Assembly (NCBI GenBank): GCA_030374765.1 | Contig: JARGXX010000096.1 | Span: forward strand, 434,001-498,000 | Direction: 5' to 3' | DNA length: 64,000 bases | Origin: Agarophyton chilense | Taxonomy: Eukaryota > Rhodophyta > Florideophyceae > Gracilariales > Gracilariaceae | Shown here: positions 53,777 through 63,971 of the stretch, in pieces | Numbering within the stretch: the stretch's first letter is position 1 | How the letters are laid out: every line of letters starts with the position of its first letter | The notes under the pieces: generated by a model | Seen by the model: only the letters and a program-made list of their open reading frames with translations | Told to the model about the DNA's origin: nothing | Database searches by the model: none | Position numbers and translations under genes: made by a program

Positions 53777-53781
53777 TGCAT
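52492..53781 (-). CDS. Ser-rich coiled-coil protein, unknown function
   Basis: A 429-residue intronless protein. It starts MQ followed by 15 Ser encoded by a (TCG)15 microsatellite, then a Pro/Ser/Arg-rich half. That half repeats a short basic motif: PRATTF, RRGATF, RRGSTF, PRAGTF and RRASHR, which look like sites for basophilic (AGC/CAMK-type) kinases or 14-3-3. A Cys cluster follows (RCCGMCSSCGTG, about residue 192-203), then a Lys/Glu-rich helix, an acidic Ser region and a coiled coil near the C-terminus (DEMEDKVKDLEEQLDVLREV). No enzyme domain is seen. The spaced phospho-motifs and coiled coil suggest a scaffold or regulatory protein, but this is inference only. It is transcribed divergently from the m-AAA protease gene. 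Confidence 0.7.
53731..53775 (+). repeat. (CGA)15 microsatellite in coding sequence
   Basis: Fifteen perfect CGA units encode the poly-Ser start of the minus-strand protein. All Ser codons are TCG, so the run is likely to be length-variable. Confidence 0.95.
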
Positions 53782-54078
53782 GACGGCGGCGACGAAGCGA
53801 AATGGGGAACGGGGCGAGTGGCGCCTGCGCGCAATGCGGCAATGGAGCGTCGCAATGAGCGCGCGCGACGCTCTTTAAGGCGCGGCTGCGAGTGTGCCCA
53901 ACGCGCTGAATTGCTGGCGGATGGTGGGGCACAACGCGGCGCGCAGCGGCGCGTCACACGTGGGCGACACGCCCGTTACGCATCTTTCCGCGTCGGAACT
54001 GTGCGCTTCTCATGGCTGTCAACGGAGTGGATACTAGTTAGCAATTGCCATGATACCTCGCCGAGTGGAGCGTTCGTC
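53782..54078. promoter_or_regulatory. Divergent promoter, Ser-rich protein / m-AAA protease
   Basis: About 300 GC-rich bases separate the two head-to-head starts. Repeated GCGCAATGCGG / GCGCGC motifs are visible; no TATA box. Confidence 0.5.
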
Positions 54079-56772
54079 ATGATGCGTTCTGCTGCTGCTT
54101 CGCGTCTGCGCTCGCTCGCGCTCGGCGGTCGCCTTCTTCCGCCGCGCCATGCTTCCCTTGTGTCGCCGTGTCTTTCCCGCGAGCTGCGCCTCATGCGCCA
54201 GCTCGCCGATCAGCGCAGCTTTGTGTTGCCTGCACCCGCTTTGTGGCCGCCGCACCACCACGTTCGCCTTTCTTTGCGCGCCGCGCAGAGATTGGCTGCT
54301 GAGTACCTTTTACGCAATGAGCCCCCAAAGTCCGACGACCAGCTGAACAAAGATCAGAACGACCGTGGCTCACATGCAGGTGCCAACCAATCGGCAAGAA
54401 AAGCCTCTTCTGAAGAGCAACAAGAGCACAAGAAAAAGGAAACGAACGGCAACACCGACGAGACCGACACGAAAAAGAAGCGAACGGGCTCTCAAGACCC
54501 AAGTCCAGGCGGCACAAAGCCTCGGCAGGACCCGCAGGATGACCAAAACAATTCGTGGATGGGACAGGCCGCTCTTGCTGTCTTTGTTATGTTAGGTTTA
54601 TCACTGCTCGGTGCCCGAGACTCTGGCAGGGAGATTTCCTTCCAGGCCTTTGTTTGGGATTTGCTCGAACCAGGCCTGGTTGATCGTATCGAGGTTGTCA
54701 ATCGCAACGTGGCGCGAGTGTATCTCAGAACATCGGCCACAGTTCGCTCGCAGGACGTTGGTGTGGAGGCGAAGGGAATGGCAAACAGATATAGGTCTTC
54801 GGATGAGTACAGCGCAACTGCAGACCCGTGGTCATCCGGTGACCCTGACTTCTCAGATGCTCCGAGAAGAACCTCTGACAAGATTAACACCACTGCCGCT
54901 GTCCTCAATTCCTCTGAGTCTCCGTTCTTCTTCACCATTGGTTCTATAGAGACCTTTGAAAAGAAATTGGAGGCTGTTCAAGAAGACCTTGGACTTGAAC
55001 CGGATGAATTTGTACCAGTCGTCTACACTAAAGAGTCTAGCATAACCACTGAGCTGTTGAGACAGGCTCCTTCTATATTGTTGCTCGCTGTTGGTATAAT
55101 GGTCCTGCGAAACGCCCTGGGACAACTTGGAGGCATGGGCGGAAGCAGAAACGGTATTTTCCAGGTGGGGAAGGCAACCCCTACCGTTGTGAAAGGCACT
55201 GAAAGTGGGTCAAAATCTGTCACCTTCGCCCATGTTGCGGGTCTTGACGAAGCAAAGCTTGAAGTCATGGAGTTTGTTGACTTTTTGAAGAACCCGTCAA
55301 GGTATGAAAGACTTGGAGCCAAGATTCCGAAGGGCGCATTACTCGTAGGTCCTCCGGGCACGGGAAAAACTCTCCTTGCGAAAGCCACGGCCGGGGAGGC
55401 TAACGTCCCTTTCTTCTCGATGAGCGGCTCGGATTTCATTGAAATGTTTGTGGGTGTCGGTCCAAGTAGGGTACGTGATCTTTTCAGCCAGGCTCGGGCG
55501 AGTGCTCCATGCATCATTTTCATTGATGAAATTGATGCTATTGGAAAATCGAGGGGACGCGGAGGGCTCGCTGGTGGAAATGACGAGCGAGAAAACACTT
55601 TGAATGCGCTGCTGGTCGAGATGGATGGATTTACGTCCAGTTCTGGCGTTGTAGTTCTGGCTGGTACGAACAGAGCCGATGTTTTGGACAAGGCACTGTT
55701 GAGACCGGGGCGCTTTGATCGACAGATCAGCATTGACAAACCAGATATGAGAGGAAGGTATCAAATATTTATGGTTCATTTACAGCCTTTGAAGCTCAAA
55801 GAGGAACCTAGCACTATTGCCAAGCGTCTTGCAGCATTGACTCCCGGATTTGCCGGTGCGGATATTGCAAACATCTGCAACGAAGCAGCGTTGATTGCAG
55901 CACGCGCGGACAAGGACTGCGTGGAAATGATTGACTTCGAACGTGCAACGGATCGAGTTATTGGGGGTCTTGAGAAGAAGAACAAGGTAATATCCAGAAA
56001 GGAACGAGAGATTGTTGCACATCATGAGGCGGGGCATGCCGTTGCCGGGTGGTTCTTAAAGCATGCAGATCCGCTTATCAAAGTTTCTATTATCCCAAGA
56101 GGATCTGCAGCTCTTGGATTTGCACAATACTTACCCACAGACAAGTTTTTGCAGTCCACAGAACAATTGAGGGATTTTATGATTGTTGCCTTGGGAGGTC
56201 GAGTTGCAGAGCAACTTTGCTTTGACAGTATAACGACTGGGGCTCAAGATGACCTCAAGCGAATAACAAAAGCTGTCTATGCTCAGATTACTAATTTTGG
56301 AATGAGTGAGAAGGTTGGAAAAGTGTACTTTCCTAGAGCTGGAGAATCGGGAAACCAGTTTTACAAGCCTTATAGTGAACAAACCGCACAATTGATCGAT
56401 GATGAAGCTGTTCGAATCGTCGACGAAGCGTACCGCGAATGTGAGAAACTTCTCAGTGAAAGACTCGACATGGTGAAAGCTCTGGCGGGACGCTTATTGG
56501 AGAAGGAGGTGATTGGAGAGGATGATTTGATCGATGTTCTCGGAGACCGTCCTTATGCGAAGCCTGCGACATACGACGAAATTCTTGGGCGGTACGAGAA
56601 GGATCGTAGAGACCGAACTGGTAAAGGAGGGGGTGATGAAGATGATATTGCGCGAGATGGTGCTACAACTCCTCCCATACCTGTGGAAGGAGCTGAAAGA
56701 GAAGCTGAAGGCGACATTAAGAGAGGCGGAAGGGTTACTCCTAGGGGTGATGTGATTCCTGAGTTAGCATAG
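54079..56772 (+). CDS. AFG3: Mitochondrial m-AAA protease (AFG3/Yta10-type FtsH)
   Basis: A hexameric ATP-dependent zinc protease of the mitochondrial inner membrane that degrades misfolded membrane proteins and matures some substrates. From the ATG at 54079 it has 897 residues. The Arg-rich start ([19 protein letters not shown]) looks like a presequence. A Lys/Glu/Gln-rich linker leads to TM1 (about 162-180). The intermembrane domain ([11 protein letters not shown]-like [17 protein letters not shown], then [15 protein letters not shown]) is the m-AAA hallmark rather than plastid FtsH. TM2 is about 328-347. The AAA module has Walker A GPPGTGKT (424-431), Walker B FIDEID and [22 protein letters not shown]. 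The protease has HEAGH (649-653) and a downstream Asp in TTGAQDDL. The frame is open upstream to 53818, but that part is the divergent promoter. A longer intermembrane loop than in animals is notable. Confidence 0.95.
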   Translation: MMRSAAASRLRSLALGGRLLPPRHASLVSPCLSRELRLMRQLADQRSFVLPAPALWPPHHHVRLSLRAAQRLAAEYLLRNEPPKSDDQLNKDQNDRGSHAGANQSARKASSEEQQEHKKKETNGNTDETDTKKKRTGSQDPSPGGTKPRQDPQDDQNNSWMGQAALAVFVMLGLSLLGARDSGREISFQAFVWDLLEPGLVDRIEVVNRNVARVYLRTSATVRSQDVGVEAKGMANRYRSSDEYSATADPWSSGDPDFSDAPRRTSDKINTTAAVLNSSESPFFFTIGSIETFEKKLEAVQEDLGLEPDEFVPVVYTKESSITTELLRQAPSILLLAVGIMVLRNALGQLGGMGGSRNGIFQVGKATPTVVKGTESGSKSVTFAHVAGLDEAKLEVMEFVDFLKNPSRYERLGAKIPKGALLVGPPGTGKTLLAKATAGEANVPFFSMSGSDFIEMFVGVGPSRVRDLFSQARASAPCIIFIDEIDAIGKSRGRGGLAGGNDERENTLNALLVEMDGFTSSSGVVVLAGTNRADVLDKALLRPGRFDRQISIDKPDMRGRYQIFMVHLQPLKLKEEPSTIAKRLAALTPGFAGADIANICNEAALIAARADKDCVEMIDFERATDRVIGGLEKKNKVISRKEREIVAHHEAGHAVAGWFLKHADPLIKVSIIPRGSAALGFAQYLPTDKFLQSTEQLRDFMIVALGGRVAEQLCFDSITTGAQDDLKRITKAVYAQITNFGMSEKVGKVYFPRAGESGNQFYKPYSEQTAQLIDDEAVRIVDEAYRECEKLLSERLDMVKALAGRLLEKEVIGEDDLIDVLGDRPYAKPATYDEILGRYEKDRRDRTGKGGGDEDDIARDGATTPPIPVEGAEREAEGDIKRGGRVTPRGDVIPELA

Positions 56773-57579
56773 TTGATATCACTACAGGAAGGGACATCAC
56801 GTACTGACTTCATCAGCTGCTTGTAGGTTCAGCCATAGTGTACTAGAAGAGGCACCGGAGGTGTTTGTCTCTCTTCTACCCCTGTATAGCTGGATAGCCA
56901 AGACTTTTACAATATGCGCTTTAACAGTAGACTCCCTTGTGTTTTCTTTCTTCCGTTCGACATACAAACATGGTTGATAGTGCGAAAATGGGTTCAGAAA
57001 CCATTGCGGTGCTCTCTAGCGCATTACGTTTTTCTCCCTGCATCTGATATGGCCGCAATACGACGATGTCGAAGACAACGCTTAGGTTGTCAGGAACCTA
57101 TTTCTGTAGTTTCGCATTGTGGTTCACTAGATGGCATTGATCGATTGCAAGGTCTCGAGCATTCTTATACCTTTGAAAGGATTGATTTTCGCTTCGGAAT
57201 CATCGTGCCAGTCCAAGCTGTGCGGAGCTTCTGTCCGGGATTGGCGAAGAGGCGCAGGCGAACGAGAAAAACAAAAAATGTCAGCCAAAGCGCAGTCTGC
57301 ATTCTAGGTGCAAATTCCGGAAGATTCTTTATATGTATCATACGCATCGCCAACTTCGAGCGAAGTGCCTGCATGGAGCTGTCCTGTTTTTGTGGTACAT
57401 TCATAGTCGACATTGATCTGGAATGACAGGGATACGATGTGGCAGACACCCTCATATCTGTCGAACGTAGACGAATATGGAATGTAAACGAACACGGGGG
57501 GCCTCATAACGTGCAGAGACGAGCCGTGACCGTATGCGGTCTATTTTGAATCCCAGGCATAGCAATATCTCCTCCCCAA
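56773..57579. other. No confident gene
   Basis: A 170-codon plus frame (56914-57426) has Arg/Cys-rich, unpatterned composition and no known motif. I treat it as chance sequence in the spacer before the CSA-like gene. Confidence 0.45.
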
Positions 57580-58926
57580 ATGCATCGACTGCTTACTGCT
57601 CGTGAATGCGGTGAAGAAGTTCACGGCATCGACGATATCTCTAGCGAGAGATGGACAAAACTCGAAGTTGATCAGTCTCGAAGTTTCAAATGCGACCCGA
57701 TAGATAGGATTCGTGCGATTGACTTGGATACACCTTCAGGCCAGCTTTTACTCTGCGCAGGACTGAACTTTGACGACCGTGGCGGCGCAGTAGCAATTCA
57801 TTTTTATCCAGTACGCGACTCAAAGGTGGAAGACGACCCAGTTGAGGTTCACTTCCATCCAGAGAGCGATGGAGTCCGGTGCGTGAAGTGGTTTCCAAAC
57901 GATGCTGCGATATTTTTGACTGGAAATCACAGACGCCTTAACATGCATTCATGGGCGGAGGTACATGTGTGGGACACTGACTGTTTCCGGTCTGTTTCTC
58001 ATTTTCGAATGGATGAACCAGGCGTTCGGGCGTTGGATTTGTCATCTGCCCCGGGTGCGAGACAGGAATTGATTGCCACCGTTGTAGAAGGTGCACATGA
58101 CTTGCGACTGTTGGACATGAATAGTGGGGCTAGCACTCATCGTTTGGCGGGGCATCAGAAGCCATTAAACAGCGTGAGATGGGCTCCTCTGCATCCATTC
58201 CTTCTGGTATCCGGGGATGAGGGGGGGCAGGTGTGTCTCTTCGATGTTCGACGTTCTGGGCGTGATGCCTGCTTACTCAAGTTTGATTGCTCACGACGGT
58301 TTAATACACATGAACAGAAAACGGGGTTTATACTAAACGGCTACACATCTTTGAATAGCAATACAGGAGAATTGCGTGCTGTCAAAAGACAACGAATACA
58401 ACAATTGTCAAGGAACAGCGATAAACCACTTCTTGGATTAGGTTGTGCCTGGAGGCCAGAACTGTCAAAGCAAGCGCGGCGGCACAAAAGGTTGGAACAT
58501 CCAGGGCAGGCTACGCTCGATACCTTCGGTGCGGCTCAGATGATTCGCTTTTCAATCGATGGGACCCAAGTGATTAGTACAGGCAGAGGCACGTCATTCC
58601 GGTTATGGGACTTGATCACAGGTAGAATGATATCCGAGTTCCACGATACGTCGTTGTACACTTCATCGAGGGAGCAATATATGCAAATGGCTGGGGATGG
58701 CATTCACATGATATGGGGTGTACATGGCGAATTACAAGTTATCGATGTACAGGACGGCATGATGGTTCACACAGCTGAGGCGGATGCAGAGCGTTTTCAC
58801 GGAATGGTGGTACACCCTCTTGAAGAAGAAGTCATAAGCGCCCATCGGAACGAGTTGAAAGTTTGGTCGTACGAAACAGATTCCTACAATGAACCTAGGG
58901 ACGAGAACGAAAATGTCCGATGGTAA
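57580..58926 (+). CDS. ERCC8: WD-repeat protein, CSA/ERCC8-like
   Basis: CSA is the WD-repeat substrate receptor of a DDB1-CUL4 ubiquitin ligase that acts when RNA polymerase II stalls at DNA damage. This 448-residue intronless protein begins MHRLLTARECGEE, like the MLGFLSARQTG start of CSA. Blocks match in order: GVRCVKWFPNDAAIFLTG, VHVWDTDCFRSVSHFRM, LIATVVEGAHDLRLLDMNSG, LAGHQKPLNSVRWAPLHPFL and VCLFDVRRSGRDACLLKFD. Further repeats follow after an insert of about 70 residues (SRRFNTHEQK...). The VWDT and FDVRR ends fit DDB1-binding WDxR-type repeats. The identification is by pattern, so another DCAF-type WD receptor remains possible. A decayed partial copy lies directly downstream. Confidence 0.72.
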   Translation: MHRLLTARECGEEVHGIDDISSERWTKLEVDQSRSFKCDPIDRIRAIDLDTPSGQLLLCAGLNFDDRGGAVAIHFYPVRDSKVEDDPVEVHFHPESDGVRCVKWFPNDAAIFLTGNHRRLNMHSWAEVHVWDTDCFRSVSHFRMDEPGVRALDLSSAPGARQELIATVVEGAHDLRLLDMNSGASTHRLAGHQKPLNSVRWAPLHPFLLVSGDEGGQVCLFDVRRSGRDACLLKFDCSRRFNTHEQKTGFILNGYTSLNSNTGELRAVKRQRIQQLSRNSDKPLLGLGCAWRPELSKQARRHKRLEHPGQATLDTFGAAQMIRFSIDGTQVISTGRGTSFRLWDLITGRMISEFHDTSLYTSSREQYMQMAGDGIHMIWGVHGELQVIDVQDGMMVHTAEADAERFHGMVVHPLEEEVISAHRNELKVWSYETDSYNEPRDENENVRW

Positions 58927-59403
58927 CGGTGAACGGACTGACGAAGAAATGTTGTCGTTTGATGAGTTGAGGATTGTTAATTGCAATCTTGCACACCGCT
59001 TGACTGCCCAGTCTTTGTGGATGCCCGAACCACACAGGCGAATTTATGCACTCACTGAATCTAGGCTAGGTCTGCCATCCAGGTCCGCAACAGCGATCGG
59101 CACACAAAGCAACCACTTGAGCGAGTTTCTGACCATCTCGACCAAGGATGTCGGGTTTGTAGTACCGCATTGTCAAGTTTAAACATGACATATGCCCAGA
59201 ACTGCTCTGGTTCTGATATTTACGCACATTGGCTATCGATCTGAAGGGCAGAGGTACCCTCTCTAGCTAGTATGCAAAATGTAAGATGGCAATGCAAGTT
59301 ACACTGACACAAAGGGTCTCGTTTTTGGAAGCAACAAGCCGTAGGTATCTCTTCCAGATCCATTCAGAACGCACCGGGCATGATTTTTTCCCTTCAAGAT
59401 CCT

Positions 59404-60400
59404 AGCGCACCGATTACTTGATGTTCGTAAAGGTGGTGAGAAAGGGCACGGAATTGACGATTTCTTTTGAACGAGACGTGCCGGACTCGATCCCGTGCTA
59501 TGAAACGCAACTCAAAGGACAGAACGGAAGCTATGTCCATGGATACGCCACAATGCAAGCCTATTTTCCGGGCAATAGTGGGTGGCAATAGATTGCTGGA
59601 TGTACTTGCAATGCTTATTATTTATCCACGATGTGACCCAAAGGTGAACGACGACCCGGTTGGGATTCGCATCTCACTACGGAGCGGTACAATGGGATGC
59701 GTGAAGTTGCCGACGAGGCTGCGATCTTTCTGACCGGATGCTCCAAGTCTCTCGATCGATGCGCGGAAACACAAGTGTGGGACACAGATTGCTTCCGGTT
59801 TTGTGTTTGCCTTTCGTGTAGGCGAACGAAACGTTCGGGAGTTAAGTCTTCCCTTCTACATCACGCGCGAGACAGGAGACTGATTGTAACTGTTATGGAA
59901 GGTGGGCATGACCTCTGACGTTGGATATGGAGAGCGAGTCAGCAAGTATCGTTTGGAGCGGCTGCAGTGTCCTTTTCACTGTGTGACATCAAGTTGCATC
60001 CATTCCTTGTTGCACGATGGGGTCGTACAGGGAAGGTGTTTATGCTTGATACTGTATTCGACGTTGGACATGATGGGGGCATTCTTAACACCGCAAATCG
60101 ATATATGATGAAAGCCGGGATTCGCTCGACAGGCTAACTGTACTGGTCGCTTGGATGGCTTCGAATGAAAAGCGAACCATGTTCCACACCGTTTTATTGC
60201 AATGAGCTGGATGGAAGTGAATCGGGATGGCACGCGCATGATATCAATTGTAAGTAGTAGACGAGTTGGTAAACTAACGTGCAAGACGACTTACTACGTC
60301 ACACAGCAGAGTAGTTAAGAAGGGCGGTATGTGCGAATGGTGCTCAGCTTACACGGAAGCGGAAGAGGTGGTACGCGTGCATCGGAAGAGAAATGTTGGA
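59404..60400 (+). pseudogene. Decayed tandem copy of the CSA-like gene
   Basis: Several blocks line up with the intact gene 1.8 kb upstream, in the same order and strand. The start region (CACCGATTACTTGATGTTCG against the CGACTGCTTACTGCTCGTG region) is at about 59407. DPKVNDDPV (against DSKVEDDPV) is at about 59640. AAIFLTG and QVWDTDCFRF (against VHVWDTDCFRS) are at about 59720-59800. LIVTVMEGGHDL (against LIATVVEGAHDL) is at about 59880-59918. The end region (GGAAGAGGT...GCATCGGAAGAG) is at about 60370-60395. Frames shift several times and stops occur, so it is a pseudogene. The copy is missing part of the middle. It marks an old tandem duplication. Confidence 0.85.
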
Positions 60401-60659
60401 GGAATGAGAACTGCTAACATTTACAGTAAACGATGTAGCACAGAAAGACATTTGAAGATCAAGTGAGGGTTGTTTATGAAGCGCGGCATGAAAAGCGCTT
60501 GTAAAATGGTTGTAGTGTTGAACGAAGACGGGTAGAAAAACAAGGGGCGGGGCCAAAGAAAGGCATGCGAGGAATGCGGACCATAAACAAGAGGAAAAAA
60601 GAGAAGTGATACGAATAGAAACACACAAACACTAATACACAAAAGCGGAGTGAGACAGG

Positions 60660-61487
60660 CTAGCAGCACTTTGCCTTTTCGGTAGTAGCATCGTCGGTAG
60701 GCGGATTGATGACGATGGTCTGAGTGGCGTTTGGTGCAAAGTTTCCGCCGCCGCCCTTTTCAAGAACCTTCTTAGATCCGAGTCGATAAATCTCAGACAG
60801 AATGGATCGGAAGGCTTCCTCGACATTGGTGGTATCCAAAGCGGAGGTTTCGATAAAACTGAGGCCGTTGCTCTGGGAAAACGAAGAAGCCTCTTCAGTG
60901 GTGACGGCCTTCAGATGCTGCAAATCGCTCTTATTACCGACGAGCATGATGACGATGTTGGCATCGGCATGATCTTTCAATTCCTTAAGCCAGCGCTGGA
61001 CGTTTTCGAAGGAGTCCTTCTTGGTGATATCATAGACCAACAAGGCGCCGACGGCGCCGCGGTAGTAGGCAGAGGTGATGGCCCTGTAACGCTCCTGGCC
61101 GGCGGTATCCCAGATTTGGGCCTTGATGATCTTGCCCTCGCACTGAATGGAGCGCGTGGCAAATTCAACGCCGATGGTGGACTTTGATTCGAGGCTGAAC
61201 TCGTTGCGAGTGAAGCGGCTGAGCAGATTGGACTTGCTGCGGAGGACAAAAGAGATGGTTAGCGGCCATGATGGGCGACACGGACATAGTAGAGCGACGC
61301 AACGTACCCGACTCCCGCATCGCCGATAAGCACGACCTTGAAGAGGTAGTCTAAGCGACGCAGACACAGACACAGACACGAAAAAGGACTCGCGACCAGT
61401 AAGAAAAGGGCGGTGGCGGCGAAAGGCGGGGGCGCACGCGCGAAGACGCATTGCGCACGTACCGTAATCATCTTCAGAGCGCGCCAT
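60660..61487 (-). CDS. RAB11: Rab11-type GTPase (three exons)
   Basis: Rab11 controls recycling-endosome and trans-Golgi traffic and cell-plate or furrow delivery. Exons are 61463-61487, 61308-61350 and 60660-61236. The introns are 61351-61462 (112 bases) and 61237-61307 (71 bases), both GT...AG. The spliced protein has 214 residues: [20 protein letters not shown]-loop GDAGVGKS, the switch [32 protein letters not shown] (Rab11 hallmark), GNKSDL, ETSALD and a C-terminal KCC for double prenylation. Exon phases join cleanly. The unspliced long frame (315 codons) is not the product. It is head to head with a second Rab11 gene. Compared with its paralogue it has a different hypervariable tail ([17 protein letters not shown]). 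Confidence 0.95.
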   Translation of the reverse strand: MARSEDDYGTCAMRLRACAPAFRRHRPFLTGRESFFVSVSVSASLRLPLQGRAYRRCGSRVRCVALLCPCRPSWPLTISFVLRSKSNLLSRFTRNEFSLESKSTIGVEFATRSIQCEGKIIKAQIWDTAGQERYRAITSAYYRGAVGALLVYDITKKDSFENVQRWLKELKDHADANIVIMLVGNKSDLQHLKAVTTEEASSFSQSNGLSFIETSALDTTNVEEAFRSILSEIYRLGSKKVLEKGGGGNFAPNATQTIVINPPTDDATTEKAKCC

Positions 61488-62157
61488 GGTCAGCAAAGCG
61501 CGGACGAGACGGCAACACGCGGACGGAGGCACGGGCTCTGGGTGCAACGCGGGGTGACAGTGGAGACGATACCAACCTGACGCCGACACCAAAGGCGCAG
61601 TGCGCACGGGCGCGCGCTCTCCAAAGCGTCAAATCACATCACCAAATGCAAAAATTGAGGCGTGGCAATGCCGCAACCTTCCACGCGCCACGCGCCACGA
61701 GCCACGTGGACACCTGGTCATGCGGCCATTACAACACGTTCACCCGTGGCAACGTGGCGAGTACAGTGGCAGGCGCCACACTGTCCACGCAGGGCGCGGG
61801 GCGAGAGCGCCAATACGAATGACCGAGGCGCACGCGCTGCGCGACGTACGTACATGGATAGATAAGTTTTTGGGCGCAACAAATTCTTGCGCGTTGCTGC
61901 TGTCGTAGACTCGTCGTGCTCTTCGAGCGCGTGTTTCTCTTCTTGCGCTTTCCCTTTGCGCTTAAACGTTCCCTCTCGCGTCTTACCCTTCTCTCCTCTT
62001 TCCACCCCCGTCGCCCTTTCTTCCACCGTTGCGCGCGTGTGAGTGGAGTGAGTGTGATTTTGGGCGCTTTTGTGTTTTTTTCGACGCTGCTTGCTCGCGG
62101 GCTGTTTGTGTTGCGCGTTGCGCTGTTGACGCGCCTTTGGGGCAATTCCTGCTCGCC
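61488..62157. promoter_or_regulatory. Bidirectional promoter between two Rab11 genes
   Basis: 670 bases separate the two start codons. The left part has CACG/GCGC-rich repeats such as CCACGCGCCACGCGCCACGAGCCACGTGG at about 61680. The right part, just before the second ATG, is pyrimidine-rich (TTTCTCTTCTTGCGCTTTCCC at about 61930). No TATA box is obvious. Confidence 0.5.
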
Positions 62158-62931
62158 ATGGCTCGTAACGAGGACGAATATGACTACCTGTTCAAGAGTA
62201 AGCCTTTGAGCGTTTGATGTTGCGTGGGCGCCTTCGCGCCCCCCGAGCTGTGTGTGATGCTCTTTCCGTTGCTGACTCGGTGCTTGTGTGCTATTTTTCT
62301 TTCTCTTTTGTGTGTGTGCGTAGTCGTGTTGATTGGCGACAGCGGCGTTGGAAAGAGTAACCTGCTGCTGCGATTCACCAGAAACGAGGTGGATTTGAAC
62401 TCCAAAACCACCATTGGCGTGGAGTTTGCCACGCGCTCCGTGCCCATTCAGGGCAAGATCATCAAGGCGCAAATATGGGACACAGCTGGGCAGGAACGTT
62501 ACCGCGCCATCACGTCGGCGTACTATAGAGGTGCGGTGGGTGCGCTGCTGGTGTACGACATTACCAAGAAAAACACGTTTGAGAGCGTGGCGCGCTGGCT
62601 CAAAGAGCTCAAGGACCACGCGGACTCCAAGATCGTCGTCATGCTGGTGGGCAACAAGTGCGACCTGAAAAACGAGCGCCAGGTGAGCGTGGAGGACGGC
62701 ACGGAGGCGGCGGCCAAGTTTGGGTTGAGTTTCCTCGAAACTTCGGCATTGGACGCTACAAATGTGGACGAGAGTTTTAAACAGGTGCTGGAACAGATTC
62801 ACAACATTACTACATCCAACGTGGTGTCCGGCGCCATTGGTGAACGATCGCCCGATCCGCACGGCGAACCCATTAAATTGGAGGCACTACCATCGAGGAA
62901 GACTGCCACCAAAAGTAGCAAGTGTTGCTAG
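62158..62931 (+). CDS. RAB11: Rab11-type GTPase, paralogue (two exons)
   Basis: Exon 1 is 62158-62197 and exon 2 is 62324-62931. The intron 62198-62323 (126 bases, GTAAGC...GCGTAG) splits an Ile codon after LFK. The protein has 215 residues: [20 protein letters not shown]-loop [51 protein letters not shown] and a C-terminal SKCC prenylation site. The first intron lies close to, but not exactly at, the place of the first intron of the minus-strand paralogue (here after ...LFK, there within DYDYL). It also lacks the paralogue's second intron. Function should overlap with the paralogue in recycling or secretory traffic. The hypervariable tail ([18 protein letters not shown]) differs, so effector or membrane choice may differ. 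Confidence 0.95.
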
Positions 62932-63026
62932 CTGTAAAAAAAGTAGACGTGCATCACACATTTGAATGAGACACACTTGGATAGATAAGCTCAAACGAGT
63001 GCGTGTGTTGTTGAGATCGCGTTATC

Positions 63027-63971
63027 ATGGCAAGCATTGCGGCGTATAGTTGCGCGCCCGCCACGGTGGGTGCCATGTTACAACGCAGTCGCGCGTATGC
63101 GCTGAGCGGAGTCGCTCGCCGCGTGTGGGGCGCGCGCTTGTGTTCGCGCGCGCCGCACGACGGCGTGGCCGGGAGTGTTGACGGTGGCGGGAGTGCCGAC
63201 GGCGGCAAGAGCATTGGCACCACCGTGAAGCCGTGTCGACTGTTCGATTTGCGCGGCGCACCGGTGGCGTACGGCGACGCATGGGAGCTACAACACGCGC
63301 TTGCAGATGGTATGAAGCGCGATGCGCGCGTGGCAGACGCGTTGGTGCTATTGGAACACCAGCCCGTGTACACTCTGGGTACGGCAAGTAGTACCGACCA
63401 CGTTCTGTTCGATGCGCACGAGCGCCGTCGCGGAGACATGGGCGAACCGGAAGGGCGGGGAGAATTGGATGCGCCGCCATTGTTGGTGCGCACTGAGCGC
63501 GGCGGCGAGGTGACGTACCACGGGCCAGGACAGTTGGTGGCGTATCCCATCCTCAACTTGACGCGTCATCGCAAGGATTTGCATTGGTACTTGCGCGCGT
63601 TGGAGGGAACGGTGATTGATATGTTACTACGGTTCTACGGGATACGGGCGAGTAGGAAGGACGGACTGTCGGGCGTGTGGGTGGGCGACCAAAAGGTGTG
63701 TGCAGTGGGACTCAAGGTGTCCAAATGGATCACTATGCATGGTTTGGCGCTGAACGTTTGTACGGATCTGCAACCGTTCCAGCGCATTGTGCCTTGCGGC
63801 GTGACGCAGCACGGCGTGTCGTCGCTTCATCTGTTGGTACGCGACGGGCGCAGTGTGTCGGTGCAAGTGGCACGCTCGCACTTGTTAGACAGTTTTGAAC
63901 GAACGTTCGGGCCGTATCGTATGATACGCAGCACGTACAACGCTGCGCACACACAACGTGCAAAGTACTAA
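63027..63971 (+). CDS. LIP2: Octanoyltransferase (LipB-type), organelle-targeted
   Basis: The enzyme moves octanoyl from acyl carrier protein to lipoyl domains (H protein, E2 subunits), the first step of lipoate synthesis in mitochondria or plastids. The 314-residue protein has a 60-70-residue Ala/Arg/Ser/Gly-rich start that looks like a targeting sequence. The BPL/LplA-LipB domain follows with LLEHQPVYTLGTAS, TERGGEVTYHGPGQLVAYP (the conserved RGG.xTYHGPGQ), KVCAVGLKVSKWITMHGLAL (catalytic Lys in GLKV) and RIVPCGV (catalytic Cys). An acidic/Gly insert (HERRRGDMGEPEGRGELDA) lies between. The ATG at 63027 is first in frame; one at 63075 would give a shorter presequence. Mitochondrion versus plastid cannot be decided from sequence. 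Confidence 0.95.
   Translation: MASIAAYSCAPATVGAMLQRSRAYALSGVARRVWGARLCSRAPHDGVAGSVDGGGSADGGKSIGTTVKPCRLFDLRGAPVAYGDAWELQHALADGMKRDARVADALVLLEHQPVYTLGTASSTDHVLFDAHERRRGDMGEPEGRGELDAPPLLVRTERGGEVTYHGPGQLVAYPILNLTRHRKDLHWYLRALEGTVIDMLLRFYGIRASRKDGLSGVWVGDQKVCAVGLKVSKWITMHGLALNVCTDLQPFQRIVPCGVTQHGVSSLHLLVRDGRSVSVQVARSHLLDSFERTFGPYRMIRSTYNAAHTQRAKY

Noticed and set aside
53654-53878. Plus frame with a long Asp run
   Set aside because: It is the reverse reading of the (TCG)n poly-Ser start of the minus-strand gene.
54079-56772. Plastid thylakoid FtsH
   Set aside because: The intermembrane-domain pattern ([23 protein letters not shown]) and the [16 protein letters not shown] region follow m-AAA proteases of mitochondria.
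56914-57426. 170-codon frame as a gene
   Set aside because: No motif, odd Arg/Cys distribution and no sign of conservation; probably chance.
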